A DNA stretch of 64,000 nucleotides from Erwinia tasmaniensis Et1/99 (GTDB taxonomy: Bacteria; Pseudomonadota; Gammaproteobacteria; Enterobacterales; Enterobacteriaceae). The position numbers were made by a program, and so were the translations under genes. Shown piece by piece: positions 17,464-28,239 of the stretch (position 1 is the stretch's first letter; each line of letters begins with the position of its first letter). The stretch lies in the NCBI RefSeq assembly GCF_000026185.1, contig NC_010694.1, positions 2,356,001 to 2,420,000 on the forward strand, written 5' to 3'. A model generated the notes under the pieces. That model did not search any database, was not told the origin of the DNA, and worked only from the letters and a program-made list of their open reading frames with translations.

Positions 17464-19377
17464 CTAACCGCCGTTTTGTAACGACTCCAGATATTCCCAA
17501 CGTTCGAAAGCGACTTCCAGCTCCTGCTCAGACTGCGCCAGCGCATCCAGCACCGGTTGAGTCATATCATGGGGCTGATTGAAGAAGTTCGCATCAGCAA
17601 CCTGCGTCTGATACGACTCCAGCTTCGCCTCTAACTCTTCCATTTTTTTCGGCAGCTGCTCCAGCTCACGCTGCATATTATAGCTTAACTTGGCCGCTGG
17701 CTTTTTTACCGCTTCCTGCCTGACGCTGGTCTGAGGCGCAGCGGCACCGGTGCCTTTGGCTGCCGTGCGATTCTCCTTCCACGCCCGGCGTTGCAGCTGG
17801 GCGTCATGGTAACCGCCGACAAAGGCACCAACATCACCGTTACCCTCGAAAATCCAGCATTCGGTCACGGTATTATCAACGAACTGACGGTCGTGGCTTA
17901 CCAGCAGAACCGTGCCCTGGTAGCCGTCAATCAACTCTTCCAGCAGCTCCAGCGTTTCCACGTCAAGGTCGTTGGTCGGTTCATCGAGGATCAGCAGGTT
18001 GCTTGGCTTGAGAAAAAGTCGTGCCAGCAGCAGGCGGTTGCGCTCACCGCCGGACAGGGCGCGTACCGGCGTCATTGCGCGTTTCGGATGGAACAGGAAC
18101 TCCTGCAGATAGCCCAGAACGTGGCGCGGCTTACCGTTCACCATCACTTCCTGTTTACCTTCTGCCAGGTTGTCCATCACGGTGCGATCCGGATCCAGTT
18201 CGGCGCGATGCTGGTCGAAATAAGCCACTTCCAGCTTAGTGCCGATATGCACCCTTCCATTATCGGCTTTTAACTGATCGAGCATCAGTTTTAGCAGCGT
18301 GGTTTTACCGCAGCCGTTAGGGCCAATCAGCGCGATTTTATCACCACGCTGTACCTGGCGTGAGAAATCACGCACCAGCTGTTTTCCGGCAATGCCGTAG
18401 CTGACGTTTTCCAGCTCGAAGACAATCTTGCCGGAGCGGCTTGCTTCCTCAACCTGCATGTTGGCTTTGCCCATCACTTCACGGCGCTCCGAGCGCTCGC
18501 GACGCAATGCTTTCAGCGCGCGCACGCGACCCTCGTTACGCGTACGGCGCGCCTTGATGCCCTGACGTATCCACACCTCTTCCTGGGCCAGCTTGCGGTC
18601 AAATTCGGCGTTTTGCATCTCTTCAACGCGCAGCGCTTCTTCTTTGCTGGTCAGGTAGAGATCGTAATCACCCGGCCAGGAGACCAGCTTGCCACGGTCG
18701 AGATCGACAATGCGTGTCGCCATATTGCGGATAAACGATCGGTCATGCGAGATAAAGATAATGCTGCCCTGGAAGGTCTTCAGGAAGGTTTCCAGCCAGT
18801 CTATGGTTTCAATATCTAAGTGGTTGGTCGGCTCATCCAGCATCAGCACTTTGGGGTTGCTGACCAGCGCACGTCCGAGCGCCGCCTTACGCAGCCAGCC
18901 GCCGGAGAGTGACGACAGCTGCGCGTCGCCGTCCAGACCAATCTGTTTCAACACGTCGCTAATCCGGCTTTCCAGCTGCCACAGATTCTGGTGATCGAGA
19001 ATCGCCTGCAGCCGCGCCATCTCATTGAGATTTTTGTCACTCGGATCTTCCATGACCAGATGGGAGATAGCGTGATAGGCCTTGAGATGCTCCGCCTGTT
19101 CCTCAACGCCTTCGGCAACAAAGTCATACACTGAACCCTGCACGTTGCGCGGCGGGTCCTGTTGCAGACGCGCAACGATCAGATCCTGTTCATAGATGAT
19201 GCGTCCGTCATCCAGCGGCTGTTCACGGTTGATAATTTTCATCAGGGTGGATTTACCCGCCCCGTTACGACCGACCAGACATACCCGTTCGTTTTCTTCG
19301 ATATGCAGTTCGGTGTTATCCAACAGCGGCGCATCGCTGAATGAGAGATAAGCGCCGTGAATACTAATTAGTGACAT
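17464..19377 (-). CDS. uup: ABC-F ATPase Uup
   Basis: A 637-residue cytoplasmic ABC-F protein with two ATP-binding cassettes in one chain. Cassette 1 has GRNGAGKST and LSGGWLRKAALGRAL. Cassette 2 has GPNGCGKTT and LSGGERNRLLLARL. Both have DEPTN(H/D)LD Walker B motifs. A C-terminal coiled coil (about residues 550-637) is the DNA-binding domain in E. coli Uup, a protein linked to ribosome function and to suppression of transposon precise excision. It starts 6 bases after rlmL and lies 18 bases before pqiA. Confidence 0.96.
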   Translation of the reverse strand: MSLISIHGAYLSFSDAPLLDNTELHIEENERVCLVGRNGAGKSTLMKIINREQPLDDGRIIYEQDLIVARLQQDPPRNVQGSVYDFVAEGVEEQAEHLKAYHAISHLVMEDPSDKNLNEMARLQAILDHQNLWQLESRISDVLKQIGLDGDAQLSSLSGGWLRKAALGRALVSNPKVLMLDEPTNHLDIETIDWLETFLKTFQGSIIFISHDRSFIRNMATRIVDLDRGKLVSWPGDYDLYLTSKEEALRVEEMQNAEFDRKLAQEEVWIRQGIKARRTRNEGRVRALKALRRERSERREVMGKANMQVEEASRSGKIVFELENVSYGIAGKQLVRDFSRQVQRGDKIALIGPNGCGKTTLLKLMLDQLKADNGRVHIGTKLEVAYFDQHRAELDPDRTVMDNLAEGKQEVMVNGKPRHVLGYLQEFLFHPKRAMTPVRALSGGERNRLLLARLFLKPSNLLILDEPTNDLDVETLELLEELIDGYQGTVLLVSHDRQFVDNTVTECWIFEGNGDVGAFVGGYHDAQLQRRAWKENRTAAKGTGAAAPQTSVRQEAVKKPAAKLSYNMQRELEQLPKKMEELEAKLESYQTQVADANFFNQPHDMTQPVLDALAQSEQELEVAFERWEYLESLQNGG

Positions 19378-19383
19378 AAAACC

Positions 19384-21501
19384 TTATTCCTTACCGGCGT
19401 GAGTAATCAGCCAGCAGTTATGAATTTGACGGTTGCGGGCAAAATCCTGCGACTGCGTTTTGGTAGTGATCTCATTCGCGACCAGGCCCAGAGCCTCCAT
19501 CCCGGCAAAGTCCATTTTGAAACCGCGCTTATTGTTAGAGAACATCACGGTGCCATTTTTACGCAGCAGACGTTTCAAATCCTTCATCAAATCAAGATGA
19601 TCGCGCTGAACATCAAAGCTTTCATCCATACGTTTGGAGTTTGAAAATGTCGGTGGATCGATAAAAATCAGGTCAAACTGCTCGTCCGCATCGCGCAGCC
19701 AGCTCAAACAGTCAGCCTGCATCAGGCGGTGCTGACGCCCGGAGAGGCCATTGAGACGCATATTGCGTTCAGCCCACTCCAGATAAGTGCGCGACATATC
19801 AATGGTGGTGGTAGTGCGCGCGCCACCTAAACCAGCATGCACGCTGGCGCTACCGGTGTAAGCGAACAGATTAAGAAAGTCTTTGCCCTTACTCATTTGC
19901 CCCAGCATTTTGCGCGCGATGCGATGGTCGAGGAAAACACCGGTATCGAGATAGTCGGTCAGATTGACCCATAATTTCGCGTTATACTCGGCGACCTCGA
20001 AGAAATCGCCCTTCTCACCCAGCTTCTGATACTGACTTTTTCCCTTCTGTTTCTCACGGGTTTTCAGTACCAGCTTATTAGCGGGCAGATCCAGTACGCT
20101 GAGCGTGGCGGAAATAACATCAAACAGACGCTGGCGCGCCTTAGCCGGGTCGATGGTCTTCGGCGCGGCGTACTCCTGGATCACTACCCAGTCGCCATAA
20201 CGATCGACCGCCACATTATAATCCGGCAGGTCAGCATCATAGACGCGATAACATTGAATTCCTTCCTGGCGGGCCCACTTGTCCAGTTTTTTAACATTTT
20301 TACGCAGACGGTTGGCATAATCTTCAGCCAGCTGTCCTGCCGGGGCTCCGGTCGGATTTTCCGCCAGCTGATAATTTTTCTGAACACAGTCCAGCGGGCC
20401 ATTTTTCGCCTTGAACTGACGCTCGGCGCGCAGCTGCAGACAGCTTAATAACTCCGGCGAGGCGCTGAACAGGGAAAGGTTCCAGCCGCCGAAATGGGTC
20501 TTCATAATGCGCCCCAGCTGGCCATGTAGAGCGATCAGCGCCGGTTCGCTGTCCAGTCGTTCACCGTAAGGGGGGTTACTTAACACGGTGCCGACGGGCC
20601 CTTGCGCCAGGGGATTCGTCAGCTTTAACACATCCTGGGTGGTGAAGCCGATCAGTTCAGCAAGCCCGGCGTTACGGGCGTTGATACGCGCACGGTCGAT
20701 GACCCGCGCATCATTATCGTAGCCAAAGAAACGCGATGACGTCTGTGCAATGCCCTGGCGCGCGCGCTCGTGCGCTTCACGCGTGACGTCGCTCCATAAC
20801 GACGGGTCAAACTTGCTCCAGCCGGTAAATCCCCAGTGTTTACGCTGTAGCCCCGGCGCACGATCGCTGGCTATCATTGCTGCTTCAATCAGCAGCGTAC
20901 CCGAGCCACACATCGGGTCGACCAGCGGTGTGCCGGACTGCCAGCCGGAACGTAACACGATAGCGGCAGCCAGATTCTCCTTCAACGGAGCCTGACCTGT
21001 TTGCTGGCGATAGCCGCGCTGATGCAGGCCTTCGCCGCTGAGGTCCAGCGCAATGCTGGCGGTGTCTTTATTCAGCCAGACGTTGACGCGGATATCCGGC
21101 TGTTCGCGGTCAACATTCGGTCGCGGCAGATTTTTACGCGTAAAGCTGTCGACGATGGCATCTTTCACCTTCAGTGCACCATACTGGCTGTTGCGGATCA
21201 CCTCATTTAACCCGCTAAAATGTACCGCGAAGGTTTTGTCACTGCTAAACATCGCCGGCCAGTCTATCGCCTGTACCCCAAGATAGAGATCCAGATCGCT
21301 GTAAACCGCGCATTCAGTCAACGGTAGCAGGATACGTGACGCAAGACGGCTCCACATCAGACTCTGATACATCAGACGATCGCTGACCTGATAATGTACG
21401 CCGCCCTGAACGATCTGGCAGCTTTCGGCTCCCAGACCTTCCAGTTCATTTTTTAACAGCTCTTCGAGCCCACGCGCCGTACTGGCAAACAGAGAATTCA
21501 T
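19384..21501 (-). CDS. rlmL: 23S rRNA m2G2445/m7G2069 methyltransferase RlmKL
   Basis: A 705-residue fused double methyltransferase. An N-terminal THUMP domain precedes the RlmL domain ([29 protein letters not shown]), which makes m2G2445. The C-terminal RlmK domain ([30 protein letters not shown]) makes m7G2069. I chose the ATG at 21501 ([16 protein letters not shown]) over the open frame to 21537 because it matches the E. coli N-terminus. It heads the rlmL-uup-pqiABC run and is divergent from ycbX. Confidence 0.95.
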   Translation of the reverse strand: MNSLFASTARGLEELLKNELEGLGAESCQIVQGGVHYQVSDRLMYQSLMWSRLASRILLPLTECAVYSDLDLYLGVQAIDWPAMFSSDKTFAVHFSGLNEVIRNSQYGALKVKDAIVDSFTRKNLPRPNVDREQPDIRVNVWLNKDTASIALDLSGEGLHQRGYRQQTGQAPLKENLAAAIVLRSGWQSGTPLVDPMCGSGTLLIEAAMIASDRAPGLQRKHWGFTGWSKFDPSLWSDVTREAHERARQGIAQTSSRFFGYDNDARVIDRARINARNAGLAELIGFTTQDVLKLTNPLAQGPVGTVLSNPPYGERLDSEPALIALHGQLGRIMKTHFGGWNLSLFSASPELLSCLQLRAERQFKAKNGPLDCVQKNYQLAENPTGAPAGQLAEDYANRLRKNVKKLDKWARQEGIQCYRVYDADLPDYNVAVDRYGDWVVIQEYAAPKTIDPAKARQRLFDVISATLSVLDLPANKLVLKTREKQKGKSQYQKLGEKGDFFEVAEYNAKLWVNLTDYLDTGVFLDHRIARKMLGQMSKGKDFLNLFAYTGSASVHAGLGGARTTTTIDMSRTYLEWAERNMRLNGLSGRQHRLMQADCLSWLRDADEQFDLIFIDPPTFSNSKRMDESFDVQRDHLDLMKDLKRLLRKNGTVMFSNNKRGFKMDFAGMEALGLVANEITTKTQSQDFARNRQIHNCWLITHAGKE

Positions 21502-21624
21502 AGCTTCACTTATCGTCATCATAAAATTGCTGCGCATTATAGCTAATCATGGCTTCATGTCATAAAGTTAGCGTATTTTACTGCATAAATTCCTGCCTGA
21601 ACGGTGCAACTCTTTGGAGAATCG

Positions 21625-22734
21625 ATGATTAGCCTGACCCGTATATTTGTTCACCCGGTCAAATCAATGCGCGCCATGCAGGTTTCACATGCTCAGGCAT
21701 TAGCCAGCGGACTGGCGTTTGACCGCATCTTTATGCTGACCGAACCCGACGGCACATTCATTACCGCACGTCAGTACCCTTCTCTGGTGCTGTTAACGCC
21801 GGCGCTGGTTGTAGACGGCCTGCATCTCAGCGCCCCCGATGGCAGTAGCGCCAACGTGCGCTTTGCTGATTTCCAGTCTACCCCATCGCCGACCGAGGTA
21901 TGGGGAAATGCGTTTACCGCTTTTATCGCTCCCGACAATATCAACCGGTGGCTGAGCGGCTTCTTTCCACGTCCGGTGCAGCTGCGCTGGGTGGGGCCTG
22001 AAATGACGCGCCGGGTGAAACGGTTCACACAGGTTCCACTCGGTTTTGCCGATGGCTATCCTTACCTGCTGGTCAGCGAGTCTTCGCTGCACGATGTGCA
22101 GCAACGCAGTCCGGCCGGGGTCAGAATGGAGCAGTTCCGCCCCAATCTGGTCGTGGGCGGCGCGCAGGCATGGGCAGAGGATAAGTGGTCATCGCTAAGG
22201 ATAGGCGACGTTATTTTTGACGTGGCGAAACCCTGTAGCCGCTGTATTCTGACCACGGTCAGTACGCAGCATGGGCGCAAGCATCCGGGTGGTGAACCGC
22301 TGAACACCCTGCAACGCTTTCGTAGCGCGCAGGATGGTAGCGGTGATATCGATTTCGGCCTCAATCTGCTGGCGCGGAACAGCGGCGTGGTGCGCGTGGG
22401 TGATGAAATGGAGGTGTTGTCCACGCGCCCTGCGCGAGCTTACGGTGCCGGGCAGGTGCAGGATGAGCCGAAGGTAGCCACGAATACGGTCAGTGAAGTA
22501 CAGATAAACTGGCAGGGCCAGCAATTTACCGGCAACAATCAGCAGGTATTGCTTGAACAGCTGGAAATGCAGGGAATAAAAGTGCCTTACTCTTGCCGGG
22601 CGGGCGTCTGCGGCAACTGCAGGGTATCTCTGATCGGTGGCGAGGTCCGGGCTATGAAGAAAAATGCTGTGCGTCAAGACGGAACGGTACTGAGCTGTAG
22701 CTGTATTCCGGCAGGCGATTTAGTACTGCGATAA
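21625..22734 (+). CDS. ycbX: YcbX, MOSC-domain molybdoenzyme with 2Fe-2S domain
   Basis: A 369-residue protein, the E. coli length, when started at ATG 21625 ([18 protein letters not shown]) behind a TTTGGAGA site. An N-terminal MOSC beta-barrel is followed by the MOSC domain with the conserved Cys for molybdenum cofactor ([12 protein letters not shown]). A C-terminal plant-type ferredoxin domain has the CxxxxCxxC cluster motif ([11 protein letters not shown]). YcbX detoxifies N-hydroxylated base analogues in E. coli. It is divergent from rlmL and convergent with zapC, whose stop lies 21 bases away. Confidence 0.94.
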   Translation: MISLTRIFVHPVKSMRAMQVSHAQALASGLAFDRIFMLTEPDGTFITARQYPSLVLLTPALVVDGLHLSAPDGSSANVRFADFQSTPSPTEVWGNAFTAFIAPDNINRWLSGFFPRPVQLRWVGPEMTRRVKRFTQVPLGFADGYPYLLVSESSLHDVQQRSPAGVRMEQFRPNLVVGGAQAWAEDKWSSLRIGDVIFDVAKPCSRCILTTVSTQHGRKHPGGEPLNTLQRFRSAQDGSGDIDFGLNLLARNSGVVRVGDEMEVLSTRPARAYGAGQVQDEPKVATNTVSEVQINWQGQQFTGNNQQVLLEQLEMQGIKVPYSCRAGVCGNCRVSLIGGEVRAMKKNAVRQDGTVLSCSCIPAGDLVLR

Positions 22735-22755
22735 CGGTGGTCCCATCACCGCAAA

Positions 22756-23301
22756 CTAGATCGCGTGTGCGAAGCGTAAACCGTCAGATCTTTCTAATGG
22801 GCGCAGGCGATCGTGCATGATTTTAATCGCATCCCCCAGCAACATTTCCCGGCCAGCCATCTTCAACTGTGGCTGTGCCAGCATACAAAGTGCGGCGCTT
22901 TCGCCAGGCTCTACCACCAGCAGCATGGCCGTTTCGCCGCTTTCGGAAACTTTTGCACACACCAGCTCACCACAGTCTGGGGGGCAGCCGGGTTGAAGAT
23001 AATTATCAAAATGCCAGCTTTTTGGCATCAGGGGCTTCAGAAAGCGCGTTGCCACCAGCGCATTCAACACCAGTTCAGCACGCCTGTCGTCGCTGAGTTC
23101 AATTTCGCGGCAGCGCTCCTCAAAAGTGAAGAACATCGCGGCATCGTCAACGCTAAAACCGCAGGCGTTGAAGGCATCTGGGGTGAGCATCTTGCGACGA
23201 AAACGAGAACGAAACAGCATGCCGTTAGCGAGATCGAGCATCATACGGTCGAGTTCAGTATCAAAAAACCAACGCCACTTATCGTCTGGTTTAATCTTCA
23301 T
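22756..23301 (-). CDS. zapC: Cell-division protein ZapC
   Basis: A 181-residue cytoplasmic protein (YcbW in E. coli) that binds FtsZ and promotes bundling of protofilaments in the Z ring. The N-terminal [20 protein letters not shown] and central [12 protein letters not shown] segments are typical. No catalytic motif is expected. It lies between ycbX and pyrD, as in E. coli. The 183 bases upstream hold only AT-rich, promoter-like DNA and no clear hairpin. Confidence 0.93.
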   Translation of the reverse strand: MKIKPDDKWRWFFDTELDRMMLDLANGMLFRSRFRRKMLTPDAFNACGFSVDDAAMFFTFEERCREIELSDDRRAELVLNALVATRFLKPLMPKSWHFDNYLQPGCPPDCGELVCAKVSESGETAMLLVVEPGESAALCMLAQPQLKMAGREMLLGDAIKIMHDRLRPLERSDGLRFAHAI

Positions 23302-23484
23302 AAAAGCTTCCTGTATTAATACTTAGTTACAAACGGCCGAAAAAAGATGGTCGCTCTCAGCAACAGAAAGCAATTTCAGCAGCCCTACACACTTTTTCAT
23401 GATTAATTATTGTGTGCACAGAGGAAAATATAAACGAGCCGGCGGCGAAAATAAAGCCCCCGACCTATTTAAGCAGCCTGCTTT

Positions 23485-24495
23485 CTACAGGTTGGTCACA
23501 ATTTCTTTTATCAAAGGAGGGCCTTTGTAAATAAAACCGGAATATATTTGTACCAGCGAAGCACCTGCGGCGATTTTTTCCCGTGCGGAAATCAGCGAAT
23601 CAATTCCTCCAACGCCAATAATCGGTACGCGCCCCTGCAATTCAGCCGACAGCCGGCGGATAATTTCAGTGCTGCGCAACTGCACCGGTCGTCCGCTTAA
23701 TCCCCCGGCTTCATCAGCATACTTCAGTCCTTTAATCAGCTCCCGGTCGAGAGTGGTATTAGTGGCAATGACACCATCAATATGATGACGTACTAAACTG
23801 TCTGCCACTTGAATCAACTCTTCCTCAGAAAGGTCTGGTGCAATTTTTACGGCTATCGGCACATATTTATGATGCCTTGCTTGTAACTCGCTTTGCCGGG
23901 TTTTAATCGCCGCCAGCAAATCATCCAGCGCCTCACCGTATTGTAAAGATCGTAAGCCGGGGGTATTGGGCGAGGATATATTGATAGTGATATAGCCTGC
24001 GTATGGATAGATTTTATCCATGCAAACTAAATAATCCTCTTTGCCCTGTTCTACCGGAGTGTCTTTATTCTTGCCAATATTGATGCCGAGAATGCCGTCG
24101 AAATGCGCTTTCTTAACATTCTCCACCAGATTATCCACCCCGAGGTTATTAAACCCCATACGATTGATAATCCCTTCGGCTTCCACCACGCGGAACATCC
24201 TGGGCTTGTCGTTACCCGGCTGCGGACGAGGCGTGACGGTGCCAATCTCAATAAAACCAAAGCCCATTGCGCCAAACGCATCAATACATTCGCCGTTTTT
24301 GTCCAGTCCCGCTGCCAGCCCAAGCGGATTTTTAAAGGTCAGGCCCATGCAGTTAACCGGCTTGAAAGGAAGCGACTGATGAATGAGTTTGGTCAGAGGC
24401 GTGCCTGAGAGGCGTTTTAGCTGCTGCAAGGTCAACTCGTGCGCGCGCTCCGCATCGAGCTTGAAAAGCGCCTTACGAACGAAAGGATAATACAT
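23485..24495 (-). CDS. pyrD: Dihydroorotate dehydrogenase (quinone), class 2
   Basis: A 336-residue membrane-associated flavoenzyme oxidising dihydroorotate to orotate with quinone. The N-terminal helices ([23 protein letters not shown]) are the membrane and quinone contact region. FMN and substrate motifs follow: [35 protein letters not shown] (catalytic Ser) and [21 protein letters not shown] 24495, 5 bases after AGGAG, matches E. coli. An in-frame GTG at 24501 is the alternative. The leader looks like the nucleotide-sensing E. coli leader. Confidence 0.96.
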
Positions 24496-24500
24496 GGTCA

Positions 24501-24537
24501 CTCCTGCGGTCCCGGTGGAAATCGGGTATGGATTATC
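24501..24537 (-). promoter_or_regulatory. pyrD -10 and start-site-switching leader
   Basis: On the minus strand the -10 GATAAT (24537-24532) is followed by CCATACCCG, placing C at positions 6-8 and G at position 9 after the -10. This matches the remembered E. coli pyrD layout, where CTP/GTP levels select the start base. The leader can fold CCCG-atttccac-CGGG (24526-24511) just ahead of the AGGAG site (24505-24501). A weak PurR-like half-site lies near 24586-24601. Confidence 0.6.
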
Positions 24538-24751
24538 AGGGTTTCTCTGCGCAAAGGGAAATGACCTGGCGCAAAAGCCGTTAAAAAATATTCGTTTGCC
24601 AGAAGAGCAGGCTTGTTACGCGGCGCTATATGTGGAAAACGGCTTAAATTTGCCGAATAAATCATTTAAGCCCCCCGAAGCGCTCTGCCAGGATAAGGCC
24701 ATGAGTTCTTAAATTTAGTTAATCAATAACTTTTGGTTATAAGGAGCCGCT

Positions 24752-25303
24752 ATGCGCATTATCACTCTGGCAGGAAGTCCTCGTTCTCCTTCACGCTCTA
24801 CCGCGTTACTGACTCTGTGCCAGCAGGCTTTAGAGAGGCGTAGCGTCGAGGTTATCCCGTGGAATTTGCATGATTTTCTTCCTGAAGACCTGCTGTATGC
24901 CCGCTTCGATACGCCCGCTCTGAGGGCATTAACGCAAGACCTGCTGTCTGCGGACGGTGTGATTATTGCCACTCCCGTCTATAAAGCGTCATTTTCCGGG
25001 GCGTTAAAAACCCTGCTCGACCTGCTGCCAGAGCGTGCGCTGGAACATAAAGTGGTGTTACCGCTCGCCACCGGCGGCACCGTTTCCCATATGCTGGCGG
25101 TGGATTATGCGTTGAAGCCGGTACTTAATGCACTGAAAGCACAGGAGATCCTGCATGGGGTCTTTGCAGACGACTCGCAAATCACTCACTACGATCGCCA
25201 GCCGGAATTGTCACCGGTGCTGGCGGAACGTTTAGCTGAAGCGGTTGATACCTTATGGCATGCCCTTGCACGCCGCCGTCAGCCGTTGGCCACGGCCGTT
25301 TAA
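24752..25303 (+). CDS. ssuE: NADPH-dependent FMN reductase SsuE
   Basis: A 183-residue flavodoxin-fold reductase supplying FMNH2 to the monooxygenase SsuD. The phosphate-binding loop TLAGSPRSPSRST is at the N-terminus, followed by ATPVYKASFSGALKTLLDLLPERAL and PLATGGTVSHML. It is about eight residues shorter at the C-terminus than the E. coli protein I recall. It is first in ssuEADCB. Upstream is an inverted repeat ATAAC-ttttg-GTTAT (24726-24740), in the region where Cbl/CysB control would be expected, and an AAGGAG site. Confidence 0.95.
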   Translation: MRIITLAGSPRSPSRSTALLTLCQQALERRSVEVIPWNLHDFLPEDLLYARFDTPALRALTQDLLSADGVIIATPVYKASFSGALKTLLDLLPERALEHKVVLPLATGGTVSHMLAVDYALKPVLNALKAQEILHGVFADDSQITHYDRQPELSPVLAERLAEAVDTLWHALARRRQPLATAV

Positions 25304-25316
25304 TCTGGGAGTCATT

Positions 25317-26276
25317 ATGACCTTGTTTTCACGAGTATTAACCCGCATTTTCGTTACCGGCCTGTTGACGTCAGGCGTTGCAGGTGCAGCAACCCAGAAT
25401 GCTCCAGAACAACTCCGTATCGGCTATCAAAAAGGCTCGGTCAGCATGGTGCTGGCAAAGTCTCATCATTTATTGGAGCAGCGCTTTCCTGATACACAGA
25501 TTAAATGGGTGGAGTTCCCCGCCGGGCCACAGATGTTAGAGGCTCTCAACGTCAACAGTATCGATCTGGGCAGTACCGGTGATATACCGCCGATTTTCGC
25601 TCAGGCTGCCGGAGCTGACCTGCTGTACGTGGGTGCCGAACCGCCCAAACCGCTGTCCGAAGTGATCCTCGTACCGGAAAACAGCCCGATCAAGACGGTC
25701 GCAGAGCTGAAAGGGCATAAAGTCGCATTTCAGAAAGGTTCCAGCTCCCACAACCTGTTACTGCGGGCGCTGCGGGAGGCGGGATTGAGCTTCAGCGATA
25801 TCAAGCCTGCATTTCTCACGCCCGCAGATGCGCGCGCCGCTTTCCAGCAGGGTGATGTTGATGCCTGGACCATCTGGGATCCGTATTATTCCGCCGCGCT
25901 CCAGCAGGGCGGTGCGCGGGTACTGAAAGACGGCAGGACCTTGAGTCTTACCGGCTCGTTCTACCTGGCCACCCGTTCCTATACGCAGAAAAACGGCCTT
26001 TTTCTCCAGCAGGTCCTGGATACGTTTAGCCAGGCAGACGCGCTGACGCGCAGCCAGCGTGAACAAAGCGTGGATCTGCTCGCCACGGCAATGGGGTTGC
26101 CCAACGCGGTAATTGCCAGCTATCTCGATCATCGGCCTCCCACCACTATCAGCCTGGTGAGCGAACAAACGGCACGGGCGCAGCAGCAGACTGCTGACCT
26201 GTTTTACGCCAGCCACCTGATGCCGGTGAAGGTCGATATTTCCAGCCGCATCTGGCATGGCCCTTCGTCCAATTAA
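25317..26276 (+). CDS. ssuA: Sulfonate ABC transporter periplasmic binding protein SsuA
   Basis: A 319-residue periplasmic solute-binding protein for aliphatic sulfonates. The frame is open upstream inside ssuE, but ATG 25317 behind GGGAG begins a proper signal peptide (MTLFSRVLTRIFVTGLLTSG, cleavage likely after VAGA). Mature motifs include LRIGYQKGSVSMVLAKSH, WVEFPAGPQMLEALNVNSID, STGDIPPIFAQAAGA and DAWTIWDPYY, all typical of the SsuA/nitrate-taurine binding family. It starts 13 bases after ssuE. Confidence 0.94.
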   Translation: MTLFSRVLTRIFVTGLLTSGVAGAATQNAPEQLRIGYQKGSVSMVLAKSHHLLEQRFPDTQIKWVEFPAGPQMLEALNVNSIDLGSTGDIPPIFAQAAGADLLYVGAEPPKPLSEVILVPENSPIKTVAELKGHKVAFQKGSSSHNLLLRALREAGLSFSDIKPAFLTPADARAAFQQGDVDAWTIWDPYYSAALQQGGARVLKDGRTLSLTGSFYLATRSYTQKNGLFLQQVLDTFSQADALTRSQREQSVDLLATAMGLPNAVIASYLDHRPPTTISLVSEQTARAQQQTADLFYASHLMPVKVDISSRIWHGPSSN

Positions 26277-26292
26277 TTGAGGAAGATAACAC

Positions 26293-27438
26293 ATGAGCCT
26301 TTCCGTATTCTGGTTTCTACCGACCCACGGCGATGGGCAGTATCTGGGCACCAATGAGGGTGCGCGTCCGGTAGATCACGCCTATTTGCAACAGATTGCC
26401 CAGGCCGCCGATCGCCTGGGGTTTGGCGGCGTGCTCATCCCGACCGGCCGCTCCTGTGAAGACGCCTGGCTGGTTGCCGCGTCGCTGATCCCGGTCACCC
26501 AGCGACTGCGTTTTTTGGTGGCGCTGCGCCCGGGCGTGATCTCCCCTACTCAGGCGGCGCGTCAGGCGGCAACGCTGGACCGCTTATCCAACGGCAGAGC
26601 CTTGTTTAACCTGGTGACCGGCGGTGATGCCGAAGAGCTGGCAGGGGATGGCGTATTTCTCGATCACCGCGAACGCTATGCGGAATCGGCTGAATTCACC
26701 AGGGTCTGGCGCCGCGTTCTTGAAGGTGAAACGGTTGATTACGAAGGAAAGCATGTGCATGTGCGCGGCGCACGGCTGCTGTTTAAGCCGGTGCAGCAAC
26801 CGCGCCCCCCGCTGTGGTTTGGCGGCTCCTCAGAGGTGGCACAGGATCTGGCCGCAGAACAGGTAGATGTCTATCTGACATGGGGAGAGCCACCTGCTCA
26901 GGTGAAAGAGAAAATCGAACGAGTGCAGGCTAAAGCGGCGGCACAGGGGCGCAAAGTGCGTTTCGGCATTCGTCTGCATGTCATCGTGCGCGAAACCAAT
27001 GAGGAAGCCTGGCAGGCCGCCGACCGTCTGATCTCGCATCTCGACGATGAGACTATTGCTAAAGCGCAGGAGGCGCTGGCACGCACCGACTCGGTCGGGC
27101 AGCAGCGAATGGCCGCCCTGCACGGCGGCAAGCGCGATCGACTGGAAATCAGTCCAAACCTGTGGGCCGGGGTGGGCCTGGTGCGCGGTGGAGCAGGCAC
27201 GGCGCTGGTTGGCGACGGGCCAACGGTGGCGGCCCGCATGCAGGAGTATGCCGATCTCGGCATTGAAACCTTTATTCTTTCCGGCTACCCGCATCTTGAA
27301 GAGGCGTATCGGGTGGGTGAACTGCTGTTCCCGCACCTCGATCTTGTCGTGCCGGAAATCCCCCGGCCGGCCGCCATTCTGGCCCAGGGTGAGCATATTG
27401 CCCACCAGTTCGTGCCGCAAAAAGTGTCTCAAAGCTAG
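26293..27438 (+). CDS. ssuD: FMNH2-dependent alkanesulfonate monooxygenase SsuD
   Basis: A 381-residue luciferase-fold enzyme that cleaves alkanesulfonates to aldehyde and sulfite using FMNH2 from SsuE. Length equals that of E. coli SsuD. Visible segments are [69 protein letters not shown] and [21 protein letters not shown], including the conserved active-site Cys (GRSCED). It is the middle gene of ssuEADCB. The sequence here is visibly GC-richer than neighbouring core genes. Confidence 0.97.
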
Positions 27439-27447
27439 GGGTATCAC

Positions 27448-28239
27448 ATGAGCAGAACGTTGATCCGCATTAGAGATTTTTTGCTGCCGTGGGCCCTGCC
27501 GATCGTGCTGGTGGTGGGATGGCAGCTGGCGTCATGGGCGGGCTGGCTTTCGACGCGAATTCTACCCTCGCCCGAGGCCATCGTCGTGACGTTTTACAAG
27601 CTTTCTGCCAGCGGCGAGCTATGGCAACACCTGGCGATCAGCAGCTGGCGGGCCGTCATCGGATTCAGCATCGGCGGCTCCATTGGCCTGGTGCTTGGAT
27701 TGATCACCGGCGTGTCTAAGCTCGGCGAACGCCTGCTGGATACGTCAGTGCAGATGCTGCGCAACATCCCGCATCTGGCCCTGATCCCGTTAGTTATCCT
27801 GTGGTTCGGCATCGATGAGTCTGCCAAAATTTTCCTTGTGGCGCTCGGTACGCTGTTTCCGATCTACATCAATACCTGGCACGGCATCCGCAATATTGAT
27901 CGTGGGCTGATAGAGATGGCGCGCAGTTACGGCCTGTCCGGCTGGAGCCTGTTTATCCAGGTGGTGCTGCCGGGCGCTCTGCCCTCGATTATGGTCGGCG
28001 TGCGCTTTGCGCTCGGCCTGATGTGGCTAACGCTTATCGTGGCGGAAACGATTTCTGCCAGTTCTGGCATTGGCTATCTGGCCATGAATGCCCGCGAGTT
28101 CTTGCAGACCGATGTGGTGGTGGTAGCCATTATTCTCTATGCCCTGCTGGGAAAACTGGCTGACGTCAGCGCGCTGCTGTTGGAACGCGTCTGGCTACGC
28201 TGGCATCCGGCGTATCAACTGAAAGAGGAAACTCCATGA
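27448..28239 (+). CDS. ssuC: Sulfonate ABC transporter permease SsuC
   Basis: A 263-residue inner-membrane permease of the BPD transport family with about six hydrophobic segments, the first at [20 protein letters not shown]. The cytoplasmic EAA loop that docks on the ATPase is visible as [29 protein letters not shown]. It starts 9 bases after ssuD, and its last codons overlap ssuB by 4 bases (ATGA), indicating coupled translation of permease and ATPase. Confidence 0.95.
   Translation: MSRTLIRIRDFLLPWALPIVLVVGWQLASWAGWLSTRILPSPEAIVVTFYKLSASGELWQHLAISSWRAVIGFSIGGSIGLVLGLITGVSKLGERLLDTSVQMLRNIPHLALIPLVILWFGIDESAKIFLVALGTLFPIYINTWHGIRNIDRGLIEMARSYGLSGWSLFIQVVLPGALPSIMVGVRFALGLMWLTLIVAETISASSGIGYLAMNAREFLQTDVVVVAIILYALLGKLADVSALLLERVWLRWHPAYQLKEETP

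Noticed and set aside
24494..24712. A 72-codon plus-strand frame upstream of pyrD
   Set aside because: Lies over the pyrD leader and promoter. No Shine-Dalgarno sequence and no similarity.
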